DNA of 64,000 bases from Pseudomonas neustonica. Its GTDB lineage: Bacteria > Pseudomonadota > Gammaproteobacteria > Pseudomonadales > Pseudomonadaceae. Under the pieces are notes generated by a model that saw only the letters and a list, made by a program, of their open reading frames with translations, did not search any database and had not been told where the DNA came from. Positions 28,172 to 38,178 of the stretch are shown in pieces. Within the stretch, counting starts at the first letter, position 1; each line of letters opens with the position of its first letter. The DNA is taken from contig NZ_RKKU01000002.1 of assembly GCF_003797945.1 (NCBI RefSeq), forward strand, positions 62,001 to 126,000. Direction: 5' to 3'. Position numbers and translations under genes: made by a program.

Positions 28172-29319
28172 TGAAATTGGTTATTGCTCCGGATTCGTTC
28201 AAGGAAAGCCTTTCTGCCAGCGCGGTCGCGCAAGCCATTGCTAGTGGCTGGTTGCGGGTTTATCCCGATGCAGAGGTGCTGTGCTGTCCGATGGCCGACG
28301 GCGGTGAAGGTACCGTCGATGCAGTGCTGGCGGTGACCACCGGTGAGCGGCGCGAGTGCACGGTTGCGGGCCCGCTTGGCGCTCCGGTGCAGGCGCACTG
28401 GGGCTGGTTGCCGGATCAGCAGGCAATGATTGAAATGGCGGCAGCCAGCGGTCTGCACCTGGTCCCGGCAGCCGAACGTGACGTGCGTCTGGCCAGCAGT
28501 TATGGCACCGGCGAGTTGATTCGCGCGGCGCTTGATGCCGGTGCGCGGCGCATCGTGCTGGGGCTGGGCGGGAGTGCGACCAATGATGCTGGCGCGGGTT
28601 TGCTGCAGGCGCTGGGTGTGCGCTTTCTGGGCGCTGATGGTAACGAGCTGGCGCCCGGTGGTGCGGCGCTGGCGCGGCTGCAACACATTGACCTGACCGG
28701 GTTGGACACACGTCTGGCGCAGGTTGAGGTGATGGTGGCCGCGGATGTGGATAATCCCCTCTGCGGACCCAAGGGCGCCTCGGCCATCTTTGGCCCGCAA
28801 AAGGGCGCAACTCCGCTGCAGGTAGCACAACTGGACCGCGCGTTGGCGCACTTTGCTGATGTGATGGCTGCAACGCTGGGTGATGATGTGCGTTATCACC
28901 CTGGTGTCGGCGCCGCCGGCGGACTGGGCTTTGCTGCCAAAGCGGTACTCAAGGCGCAGTTTCGTCCCGGCGTTGAGCTGGTGGCCGAGCTGTGCGGACT
29001 GGCGCAGATGCTGCGCGACGCCGATCTGGTGATTACCGGTGAGGGGCGGCTGGATGGTCAGAGCCTGCATGGCAAGACGCCGGTTGGCGTTGCACGCCTG
29101 GCGCGCAGTGCCGGCGTGCCGGTGATCGCACTGGCGGGTAGTCTGGGCGAGGGCTACCAACGCTTGTACGCTGAGGGCATCGGCGCTGCCTTCAGCCTGG
29201 CTCCCGGCCCGCTGACCCTGGAGCAGGCAATGCAGGATGCCGGCGCCCAGCTTGCCGCCAGGGCAGCGGACCTGGCGCGACTTTGGCAGATAGCGGGCGC
29301 GGCGACCGCGCGCGACTAG
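28171..29319 (+). CDS. glxK: Glycerate kinase (GlxK/GarK family)
   Basis: Phosphorylates D-glycerate with ATP, feeding lower glycolysis; family members normally make 2-phosphoglycerate. It has 382 residues, typical of the family. The start is ATG 28171, overlapping the permease stop by one base. Motifs are IAPDSFKESLSA (residues 4-15), CPMADGGEGTVDA, LGLGGSATNDAGAGLLQALG and ITGEGRLDGQSLHGKTPVGVA. It forms a small operon with the GntP permease: uptake followed by activation of glycerate. A long antisense frame across this gene (28087-29562) is a codon-bias artefact. Confidence 0.94.
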   Translation: MKLVIAPDSFKESLSASAVAQAIASGWLRVYPDAEVLCCPMADGGEGTVDAVLAVTTGERRECTVAGPLGAPVQAHWGWLPDQQAMIEMAAASGLHLVPAAERDVRLASSYGTGELIRAALDAGARRIVLGLGGSATNDAGAGLLQALGVRFLGADGNELAPGGAALARLQHIDLTGLDTRLAQVEVMVAADVDNPLCGPKGASAIFGPQKGATPLQVAQLDRALAHFADVMAATLGDDVRYHPGVGAAGGLGFAAKAVLKAQFRPGVELVAELCGLAQMLRDADLVITGEGRLDGQSLHGKTPVGVARLARSAGVPVIALAGSLGEGYQRLYAEGIGAAFSLAPGPLTLEQAMQDAGAQLAARAADLARLWQIAGAATARD

Positions 29320-29373
29320 TCGACCACAACGTCTCGGGTATACTGCCAACCTTGATCTCAGGGAAGGACAGGT

Positions 29374-30102
29374 ATGGAGCAGCGAGGCGAGCTGATCAGC
29401 TGGAACGACGACAAGGGCTTTGGTTTTATTCAACCCGAACGCGCAGGTGAGCGCGTCTTTGTGCATATCTCGGCGATGCGCGGTGATGCGCGCCCGGTGG
29501 TGGGTATGCCGGTCTTTTTTGTTGCCGGGCAGGATGAGCGGGGCCGCCCGCGAGCCGAACACATGCGCGGCGAAGGGCTAAGCCTGGATCGCCCGGCGAT
29601 TCGGCGTAAACCAGCAGCCGCAGCGACGTCTCGTACCGGGCGCAAGCCTGCATCGGTAGCCACTCCACGCAAGGCAAAAACACCAAAGCGGCGCCCAGCA
29701 AGCCATGCTGGCACGGTTCGCCAACTGCCACTCAAGTTGCTGATACTGGCGTTGCTTTGCGCGCTACCGCTGCTGGGTGCCATCAGTATGTTGAGCAAGC
29801 AGGCGATTGTCTGGCCGCTGGCGGTCTATCTGCTGGTCAGTATTGCCAGTTTCGTGCAATACGCGATCGACAAGCGCAGCGCCGAAATCGGCCGCTGGCG
29901 CACTCCGGAAAATACCTTGCATATAACCGAACTGCTCGGCGGTTGGCCCGGCGCCTTGATAGCGCAGCAGGTCTTTCGCCACAAGACACGCAAGGCCTCT
30001 TTTCAAACGGTTTTCTGGCTTATTGTGCTGGTGCACCAAGTGTTCTGGTTCGACCACCTAGTGCTTGATGGTGAGCTGCTGAGAGCGGTGCTGGCGGGCT
30101 AG
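29374..30102 (+). CDS. Cold-shock domain fused to DUF1294 membrane domain
   Basis: A 242-residue fusion protein. The N-terminal ~66 residues are a cold-shock domain with the nucleic-acid-binding motifs KGFGFIQP and VFVHIS. A basic linker follows (about residues 80-118, with many Lys, Arg, Ala and Thr). The C-terminal part is DUF1294, with about four membrane segments and the family motif YAIDKRSAEIGRWRTPENTLHITELLGGWPGA. The architecture is widespread in proteobacteria but unexplained; it places an RNA- or ssDNA-binding domain at the inner membrane. The start ATG 29374 has AGGGAAGG upstream. It lies alone after the glycerate genes. Confidence 0.9.
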   Translation: MEQRGELISWNDDKGFGFIQPERAGERVFVHISAMRGDARPVVGMPVFFVAGQDERGRPRAEHMRGEGLSLDRPAIRRKPAAAATSRTGRKPASVATPRKAKTPKRRPASHAGTVRQLPLKLLILALLCALPLLGAISMLSKQAIVWPLAVYLLVSIASFVQYAIDKRSAEIGRWRTPENTLHITELLGGWPGALIAQQVFRHKTRKASFQTVFWLIVLVHQVFWFDHLVLDGELLRAVLAG

Positions 30103-30162
30103 CTTCGGCGCTTGGCGGGCGACCCAAGGCCGCCGCCGTGCTGAGGGAGAAAGATGGGCGGG

Positions 30163-31752
30163 TTAAAAAACCACGCCCTGGCTGCGCAGGTAGTCGTCGT
30201 AGGTGCCGGAGAAGTCGGTTATGCCGTCCTCCGACAACTCGATGATGCGCGTCGCCAGTGAGCTAACGAACTCACGGTCATGGCTGACGAAAACCAGGGT
30301 GCCGGGGAAGTTTTCCAGCGCCAGGTTTAGTGCCTCAATCGATTCCATATCCAAGTGGTTGGTCGGCTCGTCCATCAGCATGACGTTGGCTTTTTGCAGG
30401 ATCATTTTGCCGAACAGCATGCGGCCCTGCTCACCACCTGAGATTACTTTCACTGATTTCAGGATGTCATCGTTGGAGAACAGCATGCGACCGAGTGTGC
30501 CGCGCACCAGTTGTTCGCCGCCCTGGGTCCACTGCGACATCCAGTCGAACAGGGTGTAGTCGTATTTGAAGTCGTCGGCGTGATCCTGAGCAAAGTAGCC
30601 AACATCGGCACTTTCTGCCCACTTGACCTCACCTTTCATCGGTTCCATTTCACCGACCAGAGTGCGCAGCAGGGTGGTTTTACCGATGCCGTTGGGGCCG
30701 ATGATGGCGACTCGTTCACCCGCCTCAATCTGCAGGCCCAGATTCTTGAACAGGACTTCGCCATCGTAGCCCTGGCTGACATTTTCCAGCGTGACGGCCT
30801 GACGATGCAGCTTCTTGTTCTGATCAAAGCGAATGAAAGGGCTGATACGGCTGGACGGCTTGACCTCGTCGAGCTGAATCTTGTCGATCTGCTTGGCGCG
30901 GCTGGTCGCCTGTTTGGCCTTGGAGGCGTTCGCTGAGAAGCGGCTGACGAAGGTTTGCAGCTCGGCAATCTGCGCTTTTTTCTTGGCGTTGTCTGACAGC
31001 AGGCGCTCGCGCGACTGGGTCGCTGCGGTCATGTATTCGTCGTAGTTGCCGGGGAACAGGCGCAGCTCGCCGTAGTCCAGATCCGCCATGTGGGTGCATA
31101 CGCTGTTGAGGAAGTGGCGGTCGTGGGAAATGATGATCATGGTGCTGCTGCGCGCCGTGAGAATGGTTTCCAGCCAGCGGATGGTGTTGATGTCCAGGTG
31201 GTTGGTTGGCTCATCCAGCAATAGCACGTCCGGATCGGAAAACAGCGCTTGGGCCAGCAGCACGCGGAGTTTCCAGCCAGGTGCGACTTCGCTCATCGGG
31301 CCGAAGTGTTGTTCCAGCGGAATACCCAGGCCCAGCAATAGTTCGCCAGCGCGGGACTCGGCGGTATAGCCGTCCATTTCGGCGAATTCACCTTCCAGTT
31401 CGCCGACCTTCATCCCGTCTTCTTCGCTCATTTCCGCTAGCGAGTAGATGCGGTCGCGTTCGGCCTTAACTTTCCACAACTCTTCGTGGCCCATGATCAC
31501 GGTGTCGATCACGCTGAAGTCTTCGTAGGCAAACTGGTTCTGGCGCAGTTTACCCAGACGTACGTTCTGATCGAGCATGACCTGGCCACCGGAAGGCTCC
31601 AGTTCGCCGCCGAGAATTTTCATGAACGTCGACTTTCCGCAGCCATTGGCGCCGATAAGGCCGTAACGGTTGCCATTGTTGAATTTGACGGAAACGTTCT
31701 CGAACAGCGGCTTGGCGCCGAATTGCATGGTGATATTGGCGGTGGAGATCAA
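30163..31752 (-). CDS. ybiT: ABC-F family ATPase YbiT
   Basis: A cytoplasmic ABC-F protein with two ATPase domains and no membrane part; the family acts on ribosomes. It has 529 residues, against about 530 for E. coli YbiT. The start is TTG 31752 ([12 protein letters not shown]), with AGGA upstream; frames further upstream are not conserved. The first ATPase has GANGCGKST, the variant signature APGWKLRV typical of YbiT, and [11 protein letters not shown]. The second has GPNGIGKTT, signature ISGGEQGRM and [10 protein letters not shown]. The linker with [18 protein letters not shown] lies between them (about residues 245-290). It is transcribed toward the cold-shock fusion gene. Confidence 0.92.
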   Translation of the reverse strand: MISTANITMQFGAKPLFENVSVKFNNGNRYGLIGANGCGKSTFMKILGGELEPSGGQVMLDQNVRLGKLRQNQFAYEDFSVIDTVIMGHEELWKVKAERDRIYSLAEMSEEDGMKVGELEGEFAEMDGYTAESRAGELLLGLGIPLEQHFGPMSEVAPGWKLRVLLAQALFSDPDVLLLDEPTNHLDINTIRWLETILTARSSTMIIISHDRHFLNSVCTHMADLDYGELRLFPGNYDEYMTAATQSRERLLSDNAKKKAQIAELQTFVSRFSANASKAKQATSRAKQIDKIQLDEVKPSSRISPFIRFDQNKKLHRQAVTLENVSQGYDGEVLFKNLGLQIEAGERVAIIGPNGIGKTTLLRTLVGEMEPMKGEVKWAESADVGYFAQDHADDFKYDYTLFDWMSQWTQGGEQLVRGTLGRMLFSNDDILKSVKVISGGEQGRMLFGKMILQKANVMLMDEPTNHLDMESIEALNLALENFPGTLVFVSHDREFVSSLATRIIELSEDGITDFSGTYDDYLRSQGVVF

Positions 31753-31926
31753 GGGACAGTCCTGCCGGAGGTAAAAGATGAATGAGCGCGCCTGATCAGG
31801 CGGGCGGCGCATTGTACTGGTTGTGCCGCGCGAGCGACAGGGCCGCACGTCTGGCTGGGTGCTGATTGCTTTGCCGGTGCCCCCCACGCTGATACTCTCA
31901 GAGCCAATTATCGCGGAGACAACGCC

Positions 31927-32376
31927 ATGCCTGTAACCCTCGTTTCAGCCGATTTGACGGCACTGCCGGATGTGGCCGATTTGTTCAACCAGTACCGTCA
32001 GTTCTACCAGCAGGAGGACGATCTGCCACGCGCCACCGCGTTTATCCAGGCGCGGCTGGTGCAAGGCGATTCGCTGATTCTTTTAGCGCGATCCAGCGCG
32101 GGCGAAGCGCTTGGCTTTGCCCAGCTTTACCCGAGCTTCTCGTCCATTGACTGTGCCGCGAGCTATCTGCTCAGTGATCTGTTCACAGCGCCCTCGGCAC
32201 GCGGCCAGGGCGTGGGTCGGGCGTTGCTGTTAGCTGCTCGTGAGCAGGCGCTGGACAGTGGTCGCACCAGCCTGACGCTGGAGACCGCGGTGGATAACCT
32301 GACTGCGCAACGATTGTATGAGTCAGTCGGTTTTGTCCGCGAGCAGGGCTTCTTAACTTACATTTGGGCGCTATGA
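31927..32376 (+). CDS. GNAT family N-acetyltransferase
   Basis: A 149-residue GCN5-related acetyltransferase. The acetyl-CoA site is clear: [25 protein letters not shown] (about residues 86-110, the R/Q-x-x-G-x-G/A motif). The C-terminal motif [19 protein letters not shown] follows. The substrate (small molecule or protein) cannot be told. The start ATG 31927 has GGAG upstream. The stop lies 2 bases before the end of the convergent flavin reductase gene, so the two transcripts probably overlap. Confidence 0.9.
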   Translation: MPVTLVSADLTALPDVADLFNQYRQFYQQEDDLPRATAFIQARLVQGDSLILLARSSAGEALGFAQLYPSFSSIDCAASYLLSDLFTAPSARGQGVGRALLLAAREQALDSGRTSLTLETAVDNLTAQRLYESVGFVREQGFLTYIWAL

Positions 32377-32378
32377 GT

Positions 32379-32996
32379 TTATTGTGGGCGGTGCATTTTA
32401 AATAACGCTTCCGGTCCAATACTGAAGTAGTCCGCCGGACCACCGCCACGCAGAATAGGCTGCGCTGCGGCAGTATCGTACACGCCCTCTACCAGCAGAT
32501 GCCGGGCGATATGTACGGCAACCACTTCGCCGAGGACCAGCCAACTCTCAACCTGTTGGCCTTCGCTGGTCTGGAGCTGAATGATCTGCGTCATGCGGCA
32601 TTCAAAACTGACGGGGCTTTCGGCCACACGTGGCGGTTTTATCAGGCGCGAGGGTGCTGCGGTCAGACCACTCAGAGCGAATTCATCTACGTCCGGCGCG
32701 ACCGCTGCGCAGCTTTGATTCATCGCCTCGGCCAGCGGCAGTGTCGCCAGATTCCAGACAAACTCGCGCGTCTGTTCGATGTTGTTCAGGCTGTCTTTTC
32801 GGCCAATGCTGGAGAATCCAATGATCGGCGGTATGTAATTGAATGCATTGAAGAAACTGTATGGGGCAAGATTCAGGTTGCCGGCGCTGTCCTGACTGGA
32901 AATCCAGCCGATCGGCCGGGGCCCGACGATAGCATTGAAGGGGTCGTGGGGCAGGCCGTGGCCCTTACTCGTCTCGTAATAATAGGGGTCAGACAT
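32379..32996 (-). CDS. Flavin reductase family protein (FMN-binding split barrel)
   Basis: A 205-residue member of the flavin reductase-like FMN-binding family. Seen motifs are NAIVGPRPIGWISSQDSAGNLNLAPYSFFNAF (residues ~22-53), the flavin-phosphate region, and PPIIGFSSIGRKDSLNNI. Members reduce free flavin or act on small substrates with NAD(P)H; which applies here is not clear. The start ATG 32996 has CAGGAG upstream. It is followed upstream by an old-yellow-enzyme-type gene on the same strand (166-bp gap with a terminator), so it is functionally related by flavin use but probably transcribed separately. Confidence 0.88.
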   Translation of the reverse strand: MSDPYYYETSKGHGLPHDPFNAIVGPRPIGWISSQDSAGNLNLAPYSFFNAFNYIPPIIGFSSIGRKDSLNNIEQTREFVWNLATLPLAEAMNQSCAAVAPDVDEFALSGLTAAPSRLIKPPRVAESPVSFECRMTQIIQLQTSEGQQVESWLVLGEVVAVHIARHLLVEGVYDTAAAQPILRGGGPADYFSIGPEALFKMHRPQ

Positions 32997-33108
32997 GGGC
33001 TGCTCCTGGTGAATAACTGAAGTGCCCAGACTAGACTAATTGGCATGTGGGCAGTTGCTTCTTTTCGGTTGGGCTCATGTCGGCATTAAGTGCTGATATG
33101 AGCGTAGG

Positions 33109-33153
33109 AAAAAAGTAGATGGAGCCAGCCAGGATGTCTATAGGCCGGCTCCA
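33109..33153 (-). terminator. Intrinsic terminator after the NADH:flavin oxidoreductase gene
   Basis: On the minus strand TGGAGCCGGCC (33153-33143) pairs with GGCTGGCTCCA (33130-33120), an 11-bp stem with one mismatch and a 12-base loop. After five bases a run of six T follows (33114-33109). It lies 10 bases beyond the stop of the old-yellow-enzyme-type gene. Confidence 0.85.
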
Positions 33154-33162
33154 GATCAGTTA

Positions 33163-34251
33163 TCAGTAGCGCTCAAGCCAATGCGCGTAGGGCGCTGGCA
33201 AGGTCCAGGATGGCTTGTCGATCTTCAGCTCACGGGCCGCCTGATAGGTCCAGTGTGGGTTGGCCAGATGCGCCTTGCCAACCATGACCAGGTCCAGCTG
33301 GCCATCCTGCACGGCCTTCTCGGCGATGTGCGGTTCACCAAAGCCCCAGGCGGAGGATACCGGCACGCCAGCTTCATCGCGGACTCGTTTGGCGATGGGG
33401 CCCATAAAGGCGGGTGCCCAGGGGATGTTGGCCTTGGGTGTGTCGAAGCCCATGCTGACGCTCATCATGTCCATGCCGGCGGCCTTGAACTGACGTGTCA
33501 GTTCGATCGACTCGTTCAGCGTTTGCTCATCGCGCCCGTCAAACTCGATGACACCAAAGCGGATGGTCAGCGGCAGATTCTCTGGCCAGACCTCACGCAC
33601 GGCTGCCAGGGTTTCCAACAAAAAGCGACAGCGGTTCTCGAAACTGCCGCCGTAGGCGTCTGTACGCTGGTTAGCGTGCTCGGAGAAAAAACTCTGTGCC
33701 AGGTAGCCGTGCGCAAAGTGCAGCTCCAGCCATTCAAAGCCGACAGCCAGCGCACGCTTGGCGGCGGCAACGAAGTCACTCTTTACCCGGGCGATATCGT
33801 CCAGCGTCATGGCTTCTGGCACTTTGGGCAGGTTGGCGCCAAAGGGCAGGGCAGAGGGAGCGATAGTCTGCCAGCTGCGCGGGTCGTCACTGGCGATGTG
33901 ATCGTCGCCTTCCCAGGGACGATTGGCGCTGGCTTTACGGCCGGCGTGGGCAATCTGGATGCCGGGCACTGCGCCGTTGGCTTTGATACCGCGAACGATG
34001 GGTGCGAAAGCATCGGCCAACTGGTCGTTCCAAATGCCGGTGCAGCCGGGTGTGATGCGGCCTTCGGGTGAAACCGCTGTGGCTTCTACGATAACCAGAC
34101 CCGCGCCGCCACGTGCCATGCCGGTGTAATTGGCAACATGCCACTCGTTGACCAGGCCATCAGTGGCCGAGTATTGGCACATGGGTGGCACCGCAATGCG
34201 GTTACGCAGGGTTACGTCTTTTAGCGTGAAGGGTTGGAATAGTGCAGCCAT
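33163..34251 (-). CDS. NADH:flavin oxidoreductase, old yellow enzyme family (YqjM-like)
   Basis: A 362-residue FMN-dependent ene-reductase of the OYE family; members reduce activated C=C bonds with NAD(P)H. Seen are RNRIAVPPMCQYSATDGL (residues 17-34, with the Cys and Tyr typical of the YqjM class), GIQIAHAGRKAS with the His pair region, FEWLELHFAHGYLAQSFFSEHANQRTDAYGG and VMVGKAHLANPHW. The class II (thermophilic-like) type is indicated by MCQYSA. The start ATG 34251 has GGGAG upstream. It is divergent from an ArsR-type gene that probably controls it. Physiological substrate unknown; roles in electrophile stress are common in the family. Confidence 0.93.
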   Translation of the reverse strand: MAALFQPFTLKDVTLRNRIAVPPMCQYSATDGLVNEWHVANYTGMARGGAGLVIVEATAVSPEGRITPGCTGIWNDQLADAFAPIVRGIKANGAVPGIQIAHAGRKASANRPWEGDDHIASDDPRSWQTIAPSALPFGANLPKVPEAMTLDDIARVKSDFVAAAKRALAVGFEWLELHFAHGYLAQSFFSEHANQRTDAYGGSFENRCRFLLETLAAVREVWPENLPLTIRFGVIEFDGRDEQTLNESIELTRQFKAAGMDMMSVSMGFDTPKANIPWAPAFMGPIAKRVRDEAGVPVSSAWGFGEPHIAEKAVQDGQLDLVMVGKAHLANPHWTYQAARELKIDKPSWTLPAPYAHWLERY

Positions 34252-34296
34252 GGTGGCTCCCGAAAATGAGCAATGAATGAGTGTGTTGATTCAGTT

Positions 34297-34314
34297 GTTC
34301 GATAATATTGGAAC
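34297..34314. promoter_or_regulatory. Possible operator between OYE gene and ArsR-type gene
   Basis: GTTC (34297-34300) and GAAC (34311-34314) form an interrupted dyad across an AT-rich centre (GATAATATTG). It sits between the divergent start codons (34251 and about 34353). It is a plausible operator for the ArsR-type repressor, but the symmetry is short and the assignment is tentative. Confidence 0.4.
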
Positions 34315-34352
34315 TATGGATCATAAGTAAAGCCTTGTGTATGATTCCGACT

Positions 34353-34664
34353 ATGCGACCTTTCAAACATCCCCCGGTAAGTGACTTCAGCCTCGAGCGC
34401 GTGCTTTACGCCTTGAGTGATCCAGTGCGGCTTGACGTTGTGCAGCGTCTGGCTGAGGTTGAGGAGGCCAGTTGTGGCGAGCTGGACGGCGGCCGACCCA
34501 AGTCGAGCATGTCCCATCACTTTCGGGTGCTGCGCGACGCCGGGCTGGTGTGCACCAAGGGCGTGGGTACCACCCATATGAATTCGTTGCGCCGTGGCGA
34601 GCTGGACGAACGCTTTCCGGGATTGCTTACGGCCATTTTGGCTCAGCACGCCTCACCCAAATAA
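34353..34664 (+). CDS. ArsR family (winged HTH) regulator
   Basis: A 103-residue ArsR/SmtB-type DNA-binding protein from ATG 34353 (MRPFKHPPVSDFSLERVLYAL). ATG 34341 would add four residues, and an in-frame TTG at 34308 falls inside the presumed operator; none has a clear ribosome site, so the start is uncertain. The winged HTH has LSDPVRLDVVQRL and KSSMSHHFRVLRDAGLV (recognition helix). The metal-binding CxC of true arsenic sensors is absent, so it probably senses something else, such as an electrophile or redox signal. It is divergent from the OYE gene, its likely target. Confidence 0.88.
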   Translation: MRPFKHPPVSDFSLERVLYALSDPVRLDVVQRLAEVEEASCGELDGGRPKSSMSHHFRVLRDAGLVCTKGVGTTHMNSLRRGELDERFPGLLTAILAQHASPK

Positions 34665-34757
34665 GTGATGGCGAATGAGCAGTGGTTCCTTTACCGCTGC
34701 GTAAACCGGATCTATTGTGATTAGTAGATAGCTGGATGCTGTTTTCAGGAGTCACGG

Positions 34758-35426
34758 ATGGCCCAGAGTCAACGCACTTTCCCCTATGCCGACCTGCTGA
34801 TTGTCGTCGGGCGGCTGCCTTTCTGGGCCAATCTCGGCTGTGCTCTGCTCAGTTGGGTGGTGCTGCGACACTACGCCAACAGCCCGCTTCCGCTGCTCTC
34901 TGGCAGCCAGTCCGCTGGCATTCTGGCGGGTCCCTTTTTCCGCCAGCTGGCTATGGTTGTGCAGTATGTGCTGCCTTTGGCTTTTGTCGCTGCGGCCCTA
35001 TTGGCAGTATTCAATTGTCTCAGGCTATTGCGCCATCGCCGCGCTGTGCTGACGCAGAATCCGGCAGCATTGCTGAATAACATGGCTTGGCCCGCATTCT
35101 TTCAACTGTTGGAGCAAGCCTGGCGTCGTAAGGGCTACCGTCTACTGGGCTCCTCTCTTACCGCAACCGATGCCAGTTGTGACCTGCTGTTGCAGCATTC
35201 GGGCGAGCGCTATCTGGCACATTGTCAGCATTGGCGCGCCAGTAAGCTGGGTGTAACTCCGTTGCGGGAATTATTCGACCGCATTGTCACCGAAGGCGCT
35301 GTGGGAGGGTTTGTGGTGACCTGCGGTGAGTTCAGCGATGAAGCGCGTGCCTTCGCCGCTGAGCGTCAGCTTGAGCTGATAGATGGCGCACGTCTGCAGC
35401 GCTGGTTGTTGGCCAGCCGGCGTTAA
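34758..35426 (+). CDS. Membrane protein with Mrr-like nuclease domain (catalytic Lys replaced)
   Basis: A 222-residue protein with two hydrophobic segments (about residues 24-38 and 64-83) and a C-terminal Mrr-type restriction-endonuclease-like domain (about 105-222). Fold features include FFQLLEQAWRRKGYRL, CDLLLQHSGERYLAHCQHWRASK, LGVTPLRELFDRIV, GGFVVTCGEFSDEARAFA and LIDGARLQRWL. In active relatives the core reads QCK after the acidic strand; here the same place reads HCQ, so the catalytic lysine is missing, although the Asp in CDLLL remains. It may be a binding rather than a cutting protein. The start ATG 34758 has AGGAG upstream. There is no methylase or other defence gene nearby. Confidence 0.8.
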   Translation: MAQSQRTFPYADLLIVVGRLPFWANLGCALLSWVVLRHYANSPLPLLSGSQSAGILAGPFFRQLAMVVQYVLPLAFVAAALLAVFNCLRLLRHRRAVLTQNPAALLNNMAWPAFFQLLEQAWRRKGYRLLGSSLTATDASCDLLLQHSGERYLAHCQHWRASKLGVTPLRELFDRIVTEGAVGGFVVTCGEFSDEARAFAAERQLELIDGARLQRWLLASRR

Positions 35427-35488
35427 CGCCAGCACTGCAGGCTCACCCCCTATTCAAAATAATCACCTGGTTTTCAGCGCATTGCTGA

Positions 35489-36568
35489 TCAGCCCAGTAA
35501 GGCGACTGATTTTATCTGTGCCCATATTGGTTGCCCTGGGTACAGACCCAGTTGCTCGCTGGAGTAGCGAGTGATGCGCGCCAGCAAGGGTGTGCCCTGC
35601 AGGTCCAGTCTGACCAGCAAGTGTGCCGGGTTGTCTGCCGCAGCCAGCTCGACAACCTGAGCGGGAAGCAGATTGAGGATGCTGCTGTGCTCCGGCTGGC
35701 TCAGGCTAAGACTGACATCGCGGGCTTGCACACGCAGCCGCAGCTGTTGGCCAGGGGCAATGGGTTGATGAGCGACGCGGATGCTGAGTTGGCTGTTTGG
35801 CAGCTGCAGACTGAGCAACTGGTAGTCGGCATCATAGTGGGTGACCAGGCCGTTGATGACCACACCGGCGTTGTCGCCCTGGGCCAAAGGTAGGTCCAGG
35901 CGCGGTAGCAGTGTGTTGAGCTCCCCGCTGGCCAGCGCCTGGCCGTTTTCAAGCAGCACCATATGGTCAGCCAACTGTGCGACCTCGTCGATTGCGTGGC
36001 TGACATAGATGATGGGTATTTGTAGCTCGCCGGGCAGACGTTGCAGATAGGGCAGGACCTCCGCTTTGCGCTGGGCATCCAGCGCACTCAGGGGTTCGTC
36101 CATCAGCAGCAGGCTGGGGCTAGTCAGCAGAGCGCGAGCAATCCCGACGCGCTGCCGCTCACCCCCCGACAGCAGCGCGGGCATGCGCGCAAGCAGGTGT
36201 TCAATACCTAGTAGCTCAATCGCCTGATTCAGTCTGATGCGCCGCTCACCCGCGGCGATGCGCTTGAAGCCAAACAGCAGATTGTCTTCGACGCTCAGGT
36301 GATCAAACAGGCTGGACTCCTGAAACACATAGCCGATTGCGCGCTGGTGCGGCGCGACAAATACACCACGCTGGCTGTCTTGCCAGCATTCGCCATTGAG
36401 CGTTAGTTGTCCTTGTGGTGGGTGTTCCAGACCAGCCATACAACGCAGCAAGCTGGTCTTGCCGGAGCCGGAGGGACCGAACAGCGCAGTCACCCCGTGC
36501 GCCGGTAGCTGAAGCTCTACATCCAGCGTGAAGCTATCCAATGACAGGCTGAAGCGAGCTTCGAGCAT
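35489..36568 (-). CDS. modC: Molybdate ABC transporter ATP-binding protein
   Basis: ATPase of the ModABC molybdate importer, 359 residues. The ABC domain shows Walker [10 protein letters not shown] (about residues 31-39), Q-loop QESSLFD, signature [15 protein letters not shown] and Walker [13 protein letters not shown]. The C-terminal ~70 residues form a Mop/TOBE domain (about 290-355), found in ModC and able to bind oxyanion, supporting molybdate over other substrates. It is the last gene of modA-modB-modC, 9 bases after modB. The operon starts beside a ModE operator (38062-38085). Confidence 0.95.
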   Translation of the reverse strand: MLEARFSLSLDSFTLDVELQLPAHGVTALFGPSGSGKTSLLRCMAGLEHPPQGQLTLNGECWQDSQRGVFVAPHQRAIGYVFQESSLFDHLSVEDNLLFGFKRIAAGERRIRLNQAIELLGIEHLLARMPALLSGGERQRVGIARALLTSPSLLLMDEPLSALDAQRKAEVLPYLQRLPGELQIPIIYVSHAIDEVAQLADHMVLLENGQALASGELNTLLPRLDLPLAQGDNAGVVINGLVTHYDADYQLLSLQLPNSQLSIRVAHQPIAPGQQLRLRVQARDVSLSLSQPEHSSILNLLPAQVVELAAADNPAHLLVRLDLQGTPLLARITRYSSEQLGLYPGQPIWAQIKSVALLG

Positions 36569-36577
36569 AGGTGTTCC

Positions 36578-37261
36578 TTAGCTGATCGCGCGGGCGCCAA
36601 CCCGACCACGGCGTTGCAGGGTGAGCAGTATGGCGAAGGAAAACACCAGCATACCGGCGGCCAACCAATGTGCCTGAGCGTATTCCATGGCTTCCACGTG
36701 ATTGAATATCTGCACTGACACCACCCGCGTCTGATCCGGAATATTACCGCCAATCATTAGCACCACCCCAAACTCGCCGATGGTATGGGCGAAGCCCAGC
36801 ACGCTGGCGGTTACCAGACCGGGTCGCGCCAGCGGCAGCGCGACGTGAAAGAACCGGTCAAGTGGTCCGGCGCGCAGCGTCGCCGCGACTTCCAGTGGCC
36901 GCGTGCCTATGGCTTCAAAGGCATTCTGGATAGGTTGCACCACGAAGGGTAGCGAATAGAACAGCGAGCCGATGACCAGGCCGGTAAAGGTAAAGGGCAG
37001 AGTGCCGAGCCCCAGGCTTTGCGTTAACGCACCGACCGGCCCCTGTGGGCCCATCGCGACCAGCAGATAGAATCCGATGACGGTAGGGGGCAGCACCAGT
37101 GGCAGCGCGACCAGCGCGCCAATCGGCGCCTTCAACCAGCTGCGGGTACGTGCCAGCCACCAGGCTAGCGGGGTGCCGAGGAGCAACAGTAACGCTGTAG
37201 TGATGCTGGCAAGTTGGAGCGTTAGCCAGATGGCGGCGAAGTCGGCGCTGGTTAGCGGCAT
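36578..37261 (-). CDS. modB: Molybdate ABC transporter permease
   Basis: Inner-membrane channel of the molybdate importer, 227 residues with about five membrane segments. The ABC-permease EAA loop is visible as [33 protein letters not shown] (about residues 115-148). The N-terminus [34 protein letters not shown] is typical of ModB. It lies 12 bases after modA and 9 bases before modC in one transcript. Confidence 0.95.
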   Translation of the reverse strand: MPLTSADFAAIWLTLQLASITTALLLLLGTPLAWWLARTRSWLKAPIGALVALPLVLPPTVIGFYLLVAMGPQGPVGALTQSLGLGTLPFTFTGLVIGSLFYSLPFVVQPIQNAFEAIGTRPLEVAATLRAGPLDRFFHVALPLARPGLVTASVLGFAHTIGEFGVVLMIGGNIPDQTRVVSVQIFNHVEAMEYAQAHWLAAGMLVFSFAILLTLQRRGRVGARAIS

Positions 37262-37273
37262 GGCTGCAGGACC

Positions 37274-38085
<812 letters not shown>

Positions 38086-38178
38086 AATAACAAGCACTGA
38101 TCCGTCGCAGCACGGCTGTGCTGGCGTGTCTGCGGGTATATCCTTGGCAAATCGAAACACAATACAGCGGCGATATCG

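Noticed and set aside
28087-29562. 491-codon open frame on the minus strand opposite glycerate kinase
   Set aside because: It is a shadow of the GC-rich glycerate kinase and cold-shock genes: low-complexity Gln/Arg/His content, no ribosome site, no domain.
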